Source: Pseudosporangium ferrugineum (GTDB lineage Bacteria > Actinomycetota > Actinomycetes > Mycobacteriales > Micromonosporaceae). From it: a stretch of DNA of 64,000 nt. Shown here one piece after another: positions 56,504-64,000 of the stretch. The stretch's first letter is position 1, and each line of letters begins with the position of its first letter. Position numbers and translations under genes: made by a program. The notes beneath the pieces are model-generated. The model was given only the letters and a program-made list of their open reading frames with translations, was not told the origin of the DNA and searched no databases. The stretch is from assembly GCF_003002065.1 (NCBI RefSeq), contig NZ_PVZG01000016.1:62001-126000 (forward strand), read 5' to 3'.

Positions 56504-57811
56504 ATGAAGAGAACCCTTGCCGGCGTCCTCGCCGCCTCCCTTGCCCTCCTGGCCGCCGGTTGCAGCGGCAGCGACGACCCCGACGCCGGCGGCAGCGCCC
56601 CCGGCGGCAAGGTGGCGCTGACGTACTGGAGCTGGGCGCCGAACATGGACAAGGTGGTCGCCGAGTGGAACGCCGCGCACCCCGACATCCAGGTGACCGT
56701 CAACAAGCAGGACGGCGGCGACCCCGCCGTGGCGAAGCTGCTGACCGCCATCAAGGCCGGCAGCGGCGCGCCCGACGTCATGCAGGCCGAGTACCAGAAG
56801 ATCCCCACGCTGGTCTCCGCCGGCGCCATCGCCGACATCGCCGCCGAGACCGGCTCGCTCAAGGACAAGTTCCCCGAGTCCGCGTGGAATTCGGTCACCC
56901 TCGGCTCGGAGGCGGTCTACGGCGTGCCGCAGGACTCCGGGCCGATGATGTTCTTCTACCGCTCGGACGTCTTCGACGAGCTCGGCGTCCCGGTCCCCAC
57001 CACCTGGGAGCAGTACGCCGACGCCGCCCGCAGGATCCACGGCGCGGACAAGAAGAAGTACCTGGGCACCTTCTCCGCCAACGACCCGGGCTGGTTCTCC
57101 GGCCTCGCCCAGCAGGCCGGCGCGTCCTGGTGGGGCGTGCAGGGCGACTCGTGGTCGGTGGCGATCAACGACGCCGCCACCCAGAAGGTCGCCTCGTACT
57201 GGGGTGGCCTCGTGCAGGAGGGTGCGATCGCCAACACCCCGATGTACACGCCCGACTGGAACGCTGCCCTCAACGACGGCACGCAGGTCGGCTGGCTCGG
57301 CGCGGTGTGGGGCCCCGGCGTGCTCGAGGGCAACGCCGCCTCGACCAAGGGCAAGTGGAAGGTCGCGCCGCTGCCGCAGTGGGACGCGGCGAAACCGGCG
57401 AACGGCAACTGGGGTGGCTCGGCGACCAGCGTCACGACGCAGAGCAGGAACAAGAAGGCAGCCGCCCAGTTCATCACCTGGCTCAACACCGATCCCGCCG
57501 CGCTCAAGGCGCTGGCCGGCACCGCCAACGTCTACCCCGCCGCCAACGAGGCGACCAGCGTGGCGCTGACGAAGCCGCCCGCCTTTTTCGCGAACCAGCC
57601 GGACTTCTACACCGTCGCCGCGGACGCCGCCAAGGTCACCAACCCGTTCACGTACGGGCCGAACGTCAACGTGGCGTACAGCGCGTACAACGACGCGTTC
57701 GGCAAAGCGGCGGAGTCGAAGCAGAGCGCGAACTTCACGTCGGCACTGGCCACCATGCAGAGCACCACCCTCGACGACCTGAAGAACAGCGGCTTCAAGG
57801 TCGCGGGGTGA
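56504..57811 (+). CDS. Sugar ABC transporter substrate-binding lipoprotein
   Basis: 435 aa. A lipoprotein signal ends LALLAAGC (lipobox LAAGC). The mature protein has the SBP family 1 pattern: KVALTYWSWAPNMDKVVAEWNAAHPDIQVTV, LTAIKAGSGAPDVMQAEYQKIPTL, YGVPQDSGPMMFFYRSDVFDELGVPVPTTWEQY and KWKVAPLPQW. It binds an oligosaccharide outside the cell and delivers it to the following permeases. Given the divergent GH35 gene, a beta-galactoside or galactose-containing glycan is the likely ligand. It is the first gene of a three-gene importer; the ATPase (MsiK-like) must be encoded elsewhere. Confidence 0.95.
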   Translation: MKRTLAGVLAASLALLAAGCSGSDDPDAGGSAPGGKVALTYWSWAPNMDKVVAEWNAAHPDIQVTVNKQDGGDPAVAKLLTAIKAGSGAPDVMQAEYQKIPTLVSAGAIADIAAETGSLKDKFPESAWNSVTLGSEAVYGVPQDSGPMMFFYRSDVFDELGVPVPTTWEQYADAARRIHGADKKKYLGTFSANDPGWFSGLAQQAGASWWGVQGDSWSVAINDAATQKVASYWGGLVQEGAIANTPMYTPDWNAALNDGTQVGWLGAVWGPGVLEGNAASTKGKWKVAPLPQWDAAKPANGNWGGSATSVTTQSRNKKAAAQFITWLNTDPAALKALAGTANVYPAANEATSVALTKPPAFFANQPDFYTVAADAAKVTNPFTYGPNVNVAYSAYNDAFGKAAESKQSANFTSALATMQSTTLDDLKNSGFKVAG

Positions 57812-58707
57812 GGAAGCGTACGGGTGCGCCGTACGCCTTCCTGGCCCCGGCCCTGCTGCTCTTCGCCGCGTTCCTCGGCGCACCCATCGTCTACGCCGGC
57901 TACCTCAGCCTGCGCCGCGTCAAGATCTCAGGGCTGGGGCTGGGCCCCGGTTCGCGGGTGGAGCAGTGGGCCGGGCTGAGCAACTACACCCGCTCGCTGT
58001 CCGACGCCGAGTTCCTGCCCAGCGTCGGGCGGGTCGCCGCGTACGGCCTCCTGGTCGTGCCGGTCATGCTCGGTCTGGCCCTGCTGATGGCGCTGCTGCT
58101 GGACGCCGGCCGGACCCGGGTCGGCGGTTTCGCCCGGACCGCGATCTTCCTTCCGTACGCCGTGCCGGCCGTGATCGCCTCCCTGCTCTGGGGCTTCCTC
58201 TACCTGCCCCGGGTCAGCCCGATCGCCGACGTGCTCGAGGGCGCGGGCCTGAGCAGCCCGGACTTCCTGTCCTCGGCGCACGTGCTCTACGCGGTCGCCA
58301 ACATCGCCGTGTGGGGCGGCACCGGCTTCAACATGATCGTGCTCTACACCGCGCTGCGCACGATCCCGCGGGAGCTGATCGAGGCGGCCCGCATCGACGG
58401 CGCCTCGGACGTGCAGATCGCCCTGCGCGTCAAGGTGCCGGTCATCCTGCCGTCGCTGGTGATGACGTTCGTCTTCTCGCTCATCGCCACGCTGCAGGTC
58501 TTCGCCGAGCCGATGGTCCTGCGCCCGCTGACCAACACGATCTCGGCGACCTGGACGCCGCTGATGAAGGTCTACCGGGACGCCTTCGTCCGCAACGACC
58601 TCTACGCCGCCGCGGCCACCTCGGTGGTCATCGCCGCCGCCACGTTCGCGCTCTCCTTCGGCTTCCTCAAGCTCGTCGGGGCGCGCGCCTTCCGGCAGGA
58701 GGACTGA
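57808..58707 (+). CDS. Sugar ABC transporter permease (MalF/UgpA type)
   Basis: 299 aa from GTG 57808, overlapping the binding-protein stop (GTGA). Six membrane helices: AFLAPALLLFAAFLGAPIVYAGYL first, RTAIFLPYAVPAVIASLLWGFLY later. The cytoplasmic EAA loop is EAARIDGASDVQIALRVKVPVILP (near residues 190-213). It pairs with the next permease. Confidence 0.93.
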   Translation: MRKRTGAPYAFLAPALLLFAAFLGAPIVYAGYLSLRRVKISGLGLGPGSRVEQWAGLSNYTRSLSDAEFLPSVGRVAAYGLLVVPVMLGLALLMALLLDAGRTRVGGFARTAIFLPYAVPAVIASLLWGFLYLPRVSPIADVLEGAGLSSPDFLSSAHVLYAVANIAVWGGTGFNMIVLYTALRTIPRELIEAARIDGASDVQIALRVKVPVILPSLVMTFVFSLIATLQVFAEPMVLRPLTNTISATWTPLMKVYRDAFVRNDLYAAAATSVVIAAATFALSFGFLKLVGARAFRQED

Positions 58708-58710
58708 CCC

Positions 58711-59550
58711 ATGGCCGCCGCTTCCCGCCGCAGCCCCGCCGCCACCGTGCTGCTCCTGCTCGGCGCCGCCTACTGCCTGCTGCCGGTGCTGTGGGTGGTG
58801 ATCGCCTCCACCAAGAGCGCCGGCGAGCTCTTCTCCACGTTCACCCTCGCGCCCAGCACCCACCTGTTCGACAACATCGCCACGCTGAGCGAATACCGGG
58901 GCGGCCTCTACTGGCGCTGGATGGCCAACACCGCCCTGTACGCCGGGGCGGGCGCGCTCGCCTCGGCGCTGGTGTCCGCGATGGCCGGGTTCGCGCTGGC
59001 CAAGTACGCGTTCCCGGGCAAGTCGGTGATCTTCAACGTGATCCTGGCCGGGGTGCTCGTGCCCGGCGTCATCCTGGCCATCCCGCAGTACCTGCTGCTG
59101 GCCAAGGTCGGGATGACCAACACGTACTGGTCGGTGCTGCTGCCCAGCGTGATCAGCCCGTACGGGATCTATCTGTGCCGGATCTTCGCCGCCGCGGCCG
59201 TGCCCGGCGAGGTGCTCGAGGCGGCCCGGATGGACGGCGCCGGCGACTGGCGGGCGTTCGCCGGGGTGGCGCTGCCGATGATGCGCTCCGGCCTGGTGAC
59301 CGTCTTCCTGTTCCAGTTCGTGGCGATCTGGAACAACTTCATGCTGCCGTACATCATGCTCGGCGACGATCGGCTCTTCCCGGTGACCGTGGGGCTCAGC
59401 GGCCTGCTGAACCAGGGCGCCAGCCAGCCGGCCATGTACACGTCCGTGATCACCGGCGCGCTGCTGTCGGTGCTGCCGCTCGTCGCGCTCTTCCTGAGCC
59501 TCCAGCGCTACTGGCAGGTCGACCTGGCCGCGGGCGCGGTCAAGGCGTGA
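58711..59550 (+). CDS. Sugar ABC transporter permease (MalG/UgpE type)
   Basis: 279 aa, six helices. The EAA loop is EAARMDGAGDWRAFAGVALPMM, and the preceding YLCRIFAAAAVPGEVLEAA is typical for the MalG partner. Spacing from the previous stop is 3 bp. No ATPase gene follows; a shared MsiK-type ATPase is usual in actinomycetes. Confidence 0.94.
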   Translation: MAAASRRSPAATVLLLLGAAYCLLPVLWVVIASTKSAGELFSTFTLAPSTHLFDNIATLSEYRGGLYWRWMANTALYAGAGALASALVSAMAGFALAKYAFPGKSVIFNVILAGVLVPGVILAIPQYLLLAKVGMTNTYWSVLLPSVISPYGIYLCRIFAAAAVPGEVLEAARMDGAGDWRAFAGVALPMMRSGLVTVFLFQFVAIWNNFMLPYIMLGDDRLFPVTVGLSGLLNQGASQPAMYTSVITGALLSVLPLVALFLSLQRYWQVDLAAGAVKA

Positions 59551-59559
59551 GCGGGAGAC

Positions 59560-59565
59560 TATGAT
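59560..59565 (+). promoter_or_regulatory. -10 element of a leaderless promoter (LacI gene)
   Basis: TATGAT ends 7 nt before GTG 59573. Its ATG (59561) is in frame but is better read as part of the promoter. Confidence 0.55.
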
Positions 59566-59572
59566 CCCTACC

Positions 59573-60610
59573 GTGCCGACCTCGCCCGGTACGGGGCGCA
59601 AGCGGCCCACCATCCGCGACGTGGCTCGCGAGGCCGGGGTCTCTTACGCCACCGTCTCCCGCGTCCTCAACGGCCGGGAGTGGGTCAGCCCCGAGGCCGT
59701 ACGGTCGGTGCGGGAGGCGATCACCCGGACCGGCTACACCGCCAACCCGCACGCCCGCTCGCTGGCCACCGGCCGGTCCGGCTCGATCGCGTTCCTGCTC
59801 ACCGAGCCGCAGCACCTGCTCTTCGAGGACCCGAACTTCGCGGTGCTGCTGCGCGGCGTCGCCCAGGCCCTCTCCGCCCGGGAGCTCACCCTCATCCTCA
59901 TGATCGCGGCGACCCCCGAGGAGCGCGGCCGGGCGGTCACCTATCTCAGCGGCGGGCACGTCGACGGCGTCCTGCTGGTCTCGCCGCACTCCGGCGACCC
60001 CCTGCTGAGCCAGCTCGTCAAGGCCGAGGTGCCGATCGTGGCGTGCGGCAAGGTGCTCGGCCACGAGACGACCATCAGCTCGGTGGCCGCCGACGAATGG
60101 GCCGGCGCCCGCTCCGCGGTGGAACACCTGATCGCCGCCGGCTGCCGCCGCATCGCCCACATCGCCGGACCGCAGGACACCTCCGGCGGCGTCGACCGGC
60201 TCCGCGGGTACGCCGACGCCCTCGCCGCCCACGGCATCGCCCTCGACGAGGCGGCCGTCGCCCACGGCACCTGGAGCCACGAGAGCGGCGCCGAGGCCAT
60301 GCGCGACCTGCTGCGCCGCGTCCCCGACCTGGACGGGGTCTTCGCCGCCTCGGACGCCATGGCCGCCGGCACCCTGCCCGTGCTCCGCGAGGCCGGCCGG
60401 GACGTGCCGGGCGACGTACGGGTCGTGGGCTTCGACGACTCGGGCCTGGCCGCCACCCTGCACCCGCCGCTCAGCACCGTCCGCAACCCGCTGGACCGGA
60501 TCAGCGAGGAGATGGTCCGCCTGCTCGGCGAGCTGATCGCCGGGCGTACCCCGCTCTCCATCACGGTGCCCACCTCGCTGGTGCTCCGCGGCTCCTCCCC
60601 GCCACCCTGA
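59573..60610 (+). CDS. LacI family regulator of the galactoside importer
   Basis: 345 aa. The HTH is PTIRDVAREAGVSYATVSRVLNGREWVSPEAVRSVREAITRTGY, and the hinge HARSLATGRSG follows. The effector domain has IAFLLTEPQHLLFEDPNFAVLLRG, GCRRIAHIAGPQDTSGGVDRLRGY, LDGVFAASDAMAAGTLPVL and VVGFDDSGLAATLHPPLSTVRNP. It lies just after the importer genes, but TATGAT 7 nt before GTG 59573 suggests its own leaderless promoter; ATG 59561 would add four residues. The two CTGTAACCGGTCACAG sites in the importer/GH35 gap are its probable targets. Confidence 0.92.
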   Translation: MPTSPGTGRKRPTIRDVAREAGVSYATVSRVLNGREWVSPEAVRSVREAITRTGYTANPHARSLATGRSGSIAFLLTEPQHLLFEDPNFAVLLRGVAQALSARELTLILMIAATPEERGRAVTYLSGGHVDGVLLVSPHSGDPLLSQLVKAEVPIVACGKVLGHETTISSVAADEWAGARSAVEHLIAAGCRRIAHIAGPQDTSGGVDRLRGYADALAAHGIALDEAAVAHGTWSHESGAEAMRDLLRRVPDLDGVFAASDAMAAGTLPVLREAGRDVPGDVRVVGFDDSGLAATLHPPLSTVRNPLDRISEEMVRLLGELIAGRTPLSITVPTSLVLRGSSPPP

Positions 60611-60644
60611 CAAGATCCTCACGCCCGGCCGGTTAGCTGGCCCC

Positions 60645-61910
60645 ATGAGATCACTGAGGACAGGCCTCACCGCGGCCCTCGCGGTGACCCTGGTGCTGTC
60701 GGGCGTCGCCTCTCCCGCCCGCGCCGGCGGCAAGAAGACCCCCGACCCGACCGCCCGCGGCCCGCACGCGGTGTCCACCGCCGACTACGACCTGGGCGAC
60801 TCGGCGTTCCACCTCCCGGACTTCCACTCGTCCGAGTCGGACGAGGTAGCGCCGCTGGAACTCGCCGGCCGGGTGCACTACCCGCGCGACCTCACCGCGG
60901 GCCGCTGGCCGATGGTGCTGATCGCGCACGGGCTGGCGAGCACCTGCGCGGACCGGGAAGCCTCCGACGCGTTCGACGACGCGACCGCCAAGCTGTACGG
61001 ACCCGACGCGCCGGAGGATCCGGACGAGATCGCCCGGCTGGAGGAGATCGCCGAGCGCACCGGCCAACTGCTGAACCAGTGGCCGTGCGCCCCCGGCACG
61101 CCCCAGATCCCGAGCCTGCGCGGCTACGACTACCTCGGGAAGCAGCTGGCGAGCCACGGCTTCGTCGTCGTCTCGATCGGGGTCAACGGCGTCAACGTCG
61201 GGGAGATGGGCGAGGCGCAGGACGCCGCCCGGGCCGGGGTCGCCAACAAGCACCTCGCGATGTGGCGCGACCTCGTCACGTCGGGCCGGGGCCCGCTCGC
61301 CGGGAAGCTGAAGGCGGGCTTCCGCGGGCACGTCGACCTCCAGCGCGTCGGCCTGATCGGCCACTCCCGCGGCGGCCGGGGCGTGATGCGCCAGGCCGCG
61401 GACGCCAACCGCAAGGACATCCCGTCCGGCGTCCGCATCGGCGCGGTGCTCGGCCTCGAACCGATCGGCTACTACCAGCCGGACGACGACCTCGACGGCG
61501 AGTGGCACACGCCGTACCGGGTGACCCGCATCCCGTCCGCGACCATCCTCGGCACGTGCGGCTACGGCGACCCGGACTACTTCGACAACAACAAGGACCG
61601 CAACCAGGCCCCGGTCTTCCTCTGGAACATGCACGGCGCCAACCACAACTTCTTCAACGTGCAATGGTCCCCGGAGAGCGGCCAGGTGCAGGCCCAGGAC
61701 GACGCGCTGCCCCTGCCCGAGCCCGGCAAGTGCGGCCCGGAACCCCGCGACCGCAAGCTGTCGGAATCGCAGCAGCGCACCGTGGGGCTCGCCTACATGT
61801 CGGCCTTCATGCGCCGCTTCCTGGCCGGCGACCACCGCTTCGACCCGATGCTGACCGGCCGCACCCACCCGATGTCCGCGGTGACCAAGGTGGACGTCCA
61901 GAGCAGCTGA
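60645..61910 (+). CDS. Secreted alpha/beta hydrolase
   Basis: 421 aa. A signal peptide ends ASPARAGG. The hydrolase fold has the oxyanion region VLIAHGLASTC, the nucleophile elbow LIGHSRGGRGVM (Ser near residue 241), and a late HGANHNFFN that could supply the catalytic His. Two Cys residues in the cap region may form a disulfide. The family is secreted lipase/esterase-like (PAF-acetylhydrolase or chlorophyllase-like fold). The substrate is unknown; it may act on acylated glycans, given the neighbours. It ends in a convergent terminator. Confidence 0.8.
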   Translation: MRSLRTGLTAALAVTLVLSGVASPARAGGKKTPDPTARGPHAVSTADYDLGDSAFHLPDFHSSESDEVAPLELAGRVHYPRDLTAGRWPMVLIAHGLASTCADREASDAFDDATAKLYGPDAPEDPDEIARLEEIAERTGQLLNQWPCAPGTPQIPSLRGYDYLGKQLASHGFVVVSIGVNGVNVGEMGEAQDAARAGVANKHLAMWRDLVTSGRGPLAGKLKAGFRGHVDLQRVGLIGHSRGGRGVMRQAADANRKDIPSGVRIGAVLGLEPIGYYQPDDDLDGEWHTPYRVTRIPSATILGTCGYGDPDYFDNNKDRNQAPVFLWNMHGANHNFFNVQWSPESGQVQAQDDALPLPEPGKCGPEPRDRKLSESQQRTVGLAYMSAFMRRFLAGDHRFDPMLTGRTHPMSAVTKVDVQSS

Positions 61911-62230
61911 CAACCCGCACCACCTGAGGAGGCGGGGCCGCACGCCGGCCCCGCCTCCTCCCGGTCCGCGACTTCCCGGTTGAGGGTTATGCGGTCGTCG
62001 ATCTCGGTGGGGAAGGCCGCGTAGTAGCGCAGGGCGATCGCCACCTGAGCGGACGTCAATCCGGTGACGCCGCCGAGGGCCGCGAGGAGCGCGTCCGGCT
62101 CGACCTCGGGATCCTCGTCGCGGATGGCGTTCAGCGCCGCCACCACCACCTCCCACACGTCGGGGCCGCCGGCGAGCGCCGCCCTGCGGCCGGTCGGCCC
62201 CGGCCGGAAGATGACGCCCGGATGCGTCAT
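61793..62230 (-). CDS. DUF433-like small protein, reading through a terminator
   Basis: 145 aa. ATG 62230 overlaps the TetR stop (ATGA). The region LLAALGGVTGLTSAQVAIALRYYAAFPTEIDDRI resembles the C-terminal half of DUF433 proteins, which act as VapB-like antitoxins or DNA-binding partners. VWEVVVAALNAIRDEDPEVE precedes it. After EIDDRITLNREVADRE the frame passes straight through the hairpin at 61926-61960 and continues antisense to the hydrolase gene. The natural stop is probably lost, and about 45 residues are non-native. Confidence 0.5.
   Translation of the reverse strand: MTHPGVIFRPGPTGRRAALAGGPDVWEVVVAALNAIRDEDPEVEPDALLAALGGVTGLTSAQVAIALRYYAAFPTEIDDRITLNREVADREEAGPACGPASSGGAGCQLLWTSTLVTADIGWVRPVSIGSKRWSPARKRRMKADM
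61926..61960. terminator. Perfect 15-bp hairpin between convergent genes
   Basis: GAGGAGGCGGGGCCG pairs with CGGCCCCGCCTCCTC around CACGC. It is placed 15 bp after the hydrolase stop. Confidence 0.85.
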
Positions 62231-62826
62231 GACTGCATCATGATCGCCCGCAGCGAGCCACCGGCCCGGAGGCCGTCCATCGTGATGGTCAGGAGGCGGG
62301 CCGCCCGTGCGCGGTGGTCGTGCGGGTGGGCGACGGTGAAGATGCCGATCAGGCCCGCGGCGATGTCCTCGGCGGTGACGTCGGCGCGGAGGTCGCCCGT
62401 CGCCCGGCCGGCGGCGAGGATCGCGTCGATGGCTTCGAACAACTGGGCCTGGGTGTGGGCGTGGGCGATCTCGCCGGACTCGATCATGGCGAGCAGCGTG
62501 TCGAGCATGCCGTTCTTGGTGGCGATCCAGTCGCCGAACAGTTCCGCCCAGCGTCGCAACGCCTCGTGCGGTGGCAGTTCGGCGAGCAGTTCGCGGGCGC
62601 CGTCGGTGAGGCGTTGGACCTGGTCCTGATAGACCGCGTCGACCAGTGATTCGCGGGTCGGGAAGTGGCGGTAGAGGGTGGCGATGCCGACCCCCGCCTC
62701 GTGGGCGATCGCGCGCATCGACGGCTCGGTGCCGGACGCGGCGAAGGTGCGGGTCGCCACGGCGAGGAGCTGTTCGCGGTTGCGGCTCGCGTCGGATCGC
62801 GGGCGGCGGCTCTTCTCCACGGTCAA
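62227..62826 (-). CDS. TetR family regulator
   Basis: 199 aa. The HTH is PSMRAIAHEAGVGIATLYRHFPTRESLVDAVYQ (residues 34-66). The C-terminal domain carries DVTAEDIAAGLIGIFTVA and GLRAGGSL, typical of the TetR_C family that regulates oxidoreductases. The start is TTG 62826 with GGAG 11 bp upstream; GTG 62820 is an alternative. It is divergent from an NADPH:quinone-type reductase over twin palindromes and cotranscribed with the DUF433-like gene. Confidence 0.88.
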   Translation of the reverse strand: MTVEKSRRPRSDASRNREQLLAVATRTFAASGTEPSMRAIAHEAGVGIATLYRHFPTRESLVDAVYQDQVQRLTDGARELLAELPPHEALRRWAELFGDWIATKNGMLDTLLAMIESGEIAHAHTQAQLFEAIDAILAAGRATGDLRADVTAEDIAAGLIGIFTVAHPHDHRARAARLLTITMDGLRAGGSLRAIMMQS

Positions 62827-62885
62827 AACGGATCACGCTCCGGTTGTGCTACGTTGGCGGCAGTCAAACGGAGCATAGTCCGTTT
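62826..62885. promoter_or_regulatory. Twin TetR operators in the divergent promoter
   Basis: AAACGGA-N6-TCCGTTT at 62866-62885 is perfect. A second copy, AAACGGA-N6-TCCGGTT, lies at 62826-62845 with one mismatch. The sites start 40 bp apart, about four helical turns. A TTGACT -35 for the leftward gene overlaps the perfect site. Confidence 0.8.
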
Positions 62886-62905
62886 CGTGCTGCCGGAGGA
62901 ACCAC

Positions 62906-63862
62906 GTGAAACAGCAAGAACAGAGCCGAGCGATCCAGTTCGAGGCGTTCGGCGGACCTGAGATGCTGAGACTCCGCGACGTTCCCGCCCCGAGGGCCGG
63001 CGCCGGCCAGATCCGCGTACGGGTCACCGCGGCCGGGCTGAACCCGATGGACTGGTTCATGACCTCCGACGCCGCGACCGCCGCGCGATTCGGGCTGAGC
63101 CTGCCGTGCGGGTTCGGCACCGATTACGCCGGAGTCGTGGACCGGGTCGGCGCCGGCGTGACCGGGTTCGCCGAGGGCGACCGGGTGTTCGGCGGTGCGC
63201 TGTCCCGCGCGGTCGCCGACCACGTCGTCATCGACGTGGGCGGCACGATCGCGGTGGGCGGCGACGCGCACCGCACCCCCGACGGTGTCGACGACCGCAC
63301 CGCCGCCACCCTGGCCATCGCGGGCCGCACGGCCACCGCCGCCCTCGCCGCCGTCGGCCACGGCGGCGGACTCGGCCCCGGCGACACACTGCTCGTCGGC
63401 GGGGCGGGAGGCGGCGTCGGGGTGTTCGCCGTGCAGCTCGCCCGTCTCGCGGGCGCCCGGGTGATCGGGACGGGATCGGCGGCGTCGGCCGATGCCCTGC
63501 GCGCGCTCGGGGCCGAGCCGGTCACCTACGGCGAAGGCCTGGCCGACCGGGTCCGCGCCCTGGCACCCGGCGGCGTCACCGCGGCCGTCGACCTGCACGG
63601 GGCGGAAACGGCGCGGGTGGCCCGGGAACTCGGCGTGCCCGACGAGCGGATCAGCACGATCGCGGTGCGGATCGACGGAATCGCCGGAGCCAACGGCGCC
63701 GACGCCGCCCCGGGTGCCCTCGAGGAGATCGCCGGCCTGATCGCCGCGGGACGGCTCCGGGTGCCCCTGGCGGCGACGTTCCCCGTCGAGCGGATCCGCA
63801 CCGCGGTCGAGCTCCAGGCCGCGCGGCACGTGCACGGCAAGATCGTCGTCGACCTCCGGTGA
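62906..63862 (+). CDS. Zinc-independent MDR: NADPH-dependent quinone oxidoreductase
   Basis: 318 aa. It has the GroES-like N-domain (FGGPEMLRLRDVPAPRAGAGQIRVRVTAAGLNPMDWFM), the segment LPCGFGTDYAGVVDRVGAGVTGFAEGDRVFG, and the cofactor motif LLVGGAGGGVGVFAVQLARLAGARVIGTGSA. It lacks the Cys/His zinc ligands of alcohol dehydrogenases, as in the quinone-reductase branch. GTG 62906 is supported by CCGGAGGA. It is presumably repressed by the divergent TetR and may detoxify quinones or enones. Confidence 0.92.
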   Translation: MKQQEQSRAIQFEAFGGPEMLRLRDVPAPRAGAGQIRVRVTAAGLNPMDWFMTSDAATAARFGLSLPCGFGTDYAGVVDRVGAGVTGFAEGDRVFGGALSRAVADHVVIDVGGTIAVGGDAHRTPDGVDDRTAATLAIAGRTATAALAAVGHGGGLGPGDTLLVGGAGGGVGVFAVQLARLAGARVIGTGSAASADALRALGAEPVTYGEGLADRVRALAPGGVTAAVDLHGAETARVARELGVPDERISTIAVRIDGIAGANGADAAPGALEEIAGLIAAGRLRVPLAATFPVERIRTAVELQAARHVHGKIVVDLR

Positions 63863-63889
63863 CGCCCTCCGGATTTAAGCTCGTCCCGG

Positions 63890-63931
63890 CACGGAGAAAG
63901 CGGGGCCGGTGAGGGGCCCCGCTTCTCCGTG
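63890..63931. terminator. Long bidirectional hairpin
   Basis: CACGGAGAA and GCGGGGCC pair with GGCCCCGC and TTCTCCGTG across a single bulged A. It lies between the oxidoreductase stop and a convergent gene. Confidence 0.8.
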
Positions 63932-63945
63932 CGATCGGGTACGCG

Positions 63946-64000
63946 TCAGGCGAGCGTCACCGCGTACACCTGGAATCTCGGATCGTTCGGGAGGGTGACC
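63946..64000 (-). CDS. C-terminal end of a leftward gene, cut by the window edge
   Basis: The minus-strand frame from the right edge reads VTLPNDPRFQVYAVTLA then a stop at 63946-63948. It has the strand-rich composition of a secreted protein's last residues. Convergent position and the terminator before it support a real gene end. Nothing more can be said. Confidence 0.4.
   Translation of the reverse strand, partial: VTLPNDPRFQVYAVTLA

Noticed and set aside
1..64000. Prophage, insertion sequence, tRNA or rRNA
   Set aside because: I found no integrase, transposase, terminal repeats with target duplications, tRNA T-loop patterns or rRNA segments.

Overview
The window is chromosomal DNA of a very GC-rich actinomycete. 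Third codon positions are almost all G or C, GTG starts are common, and overlapping GTGA/ATGA junctions and leaderless TANNNT promoters recur. Gene content (paired HTH-NB-ARC ATPases, DUF574 methyltransferase, secreted GH92/GH35/GH16 enzymes, an EPS locus with a sulfotransferase) would suit the Micromonosporaceae (Actinoplanes-like). That placement is inference. I saw no tRNA, rRNA, CRISPR array, insertion sequence or prophage.

Layout. 1-9.5 kb: the 5' part of a secreted glycosidase, a DUF1684 gene, a divergent SDR/MarR pair around a strong palindrome, a frame-disrupted kelch gene, YggT, two coupled STAND ATPases, a secreted repeat protein and a DUF574 methyltransferase. 9.7-22 kb: a PadR-ATPase-FtsX permease operon; an ether-lipid-like set (alkyl-DHAP-synthase-like flavoprotein, DAG-kinase-like protein, TetR, GlpD-like dehydrogenase); and a TetR gene with a heterodimeric ABC exporter. 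22-40 kb: a Calx-beta surface protein behind a c-di-GMP-I (GEMM) riboswitch, a TfoX-like protein, a GH16 glucanase, then a leftward Wzx/Wzy exopolysaccharide locus. The EPS locus carries an initiating phosphoglycosyltransferase, a PAP2 protein, a fused Alg14/Alg13-like glycosyltransferase, a beta-propeller protein, a co-polymerase with a decayed kinase domain, a GT2 enzyme, a polymerase, a flippase and a sulfotransferase.

40-48 kb: an ABC-2 exporter, an orphan CebR-type operator beside a highly structured element, RNase HI, a LigD-type polymerase, a LacI regulator, a divergent arginase-family protein and an SMI1/KNR4-like protein. 48-64 kb: a large secreted GH92 alpha-mannosidase that shares its operator with the LacI gene 2 kb away; small housekeeping genes; GH35 beta-galactosidase divergent from a sugar ABC importer with its own LacI regulator and twin operators; a secreted alpha/beta hydrolase; and a TetR/oxidoreductase pair with twin palindromes.

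Themes. (1) Extracellular matrix: c-di-GMP probably sets expression of a Calx-beta adhesin next to the EPS genes. (2) Glycan foraging: secreted or intracellular glycosidases, each with a recognisable LacI-type operator. (3) Short GC-rich minisatellites with 17 or 21 bp units lie in three convergent intergenic gaps that lack an ordinary terminator hairpin. (4) At least 13 genes have a TANNNT box 6-7 nt before the start codon, so leaderless mRNAs are probably common. The best candidates for undescribed biology are the riboswitch/adhesin/EPS neighbourhood, the 42.2 kb structured element with its CebR box, and the minisatellites.
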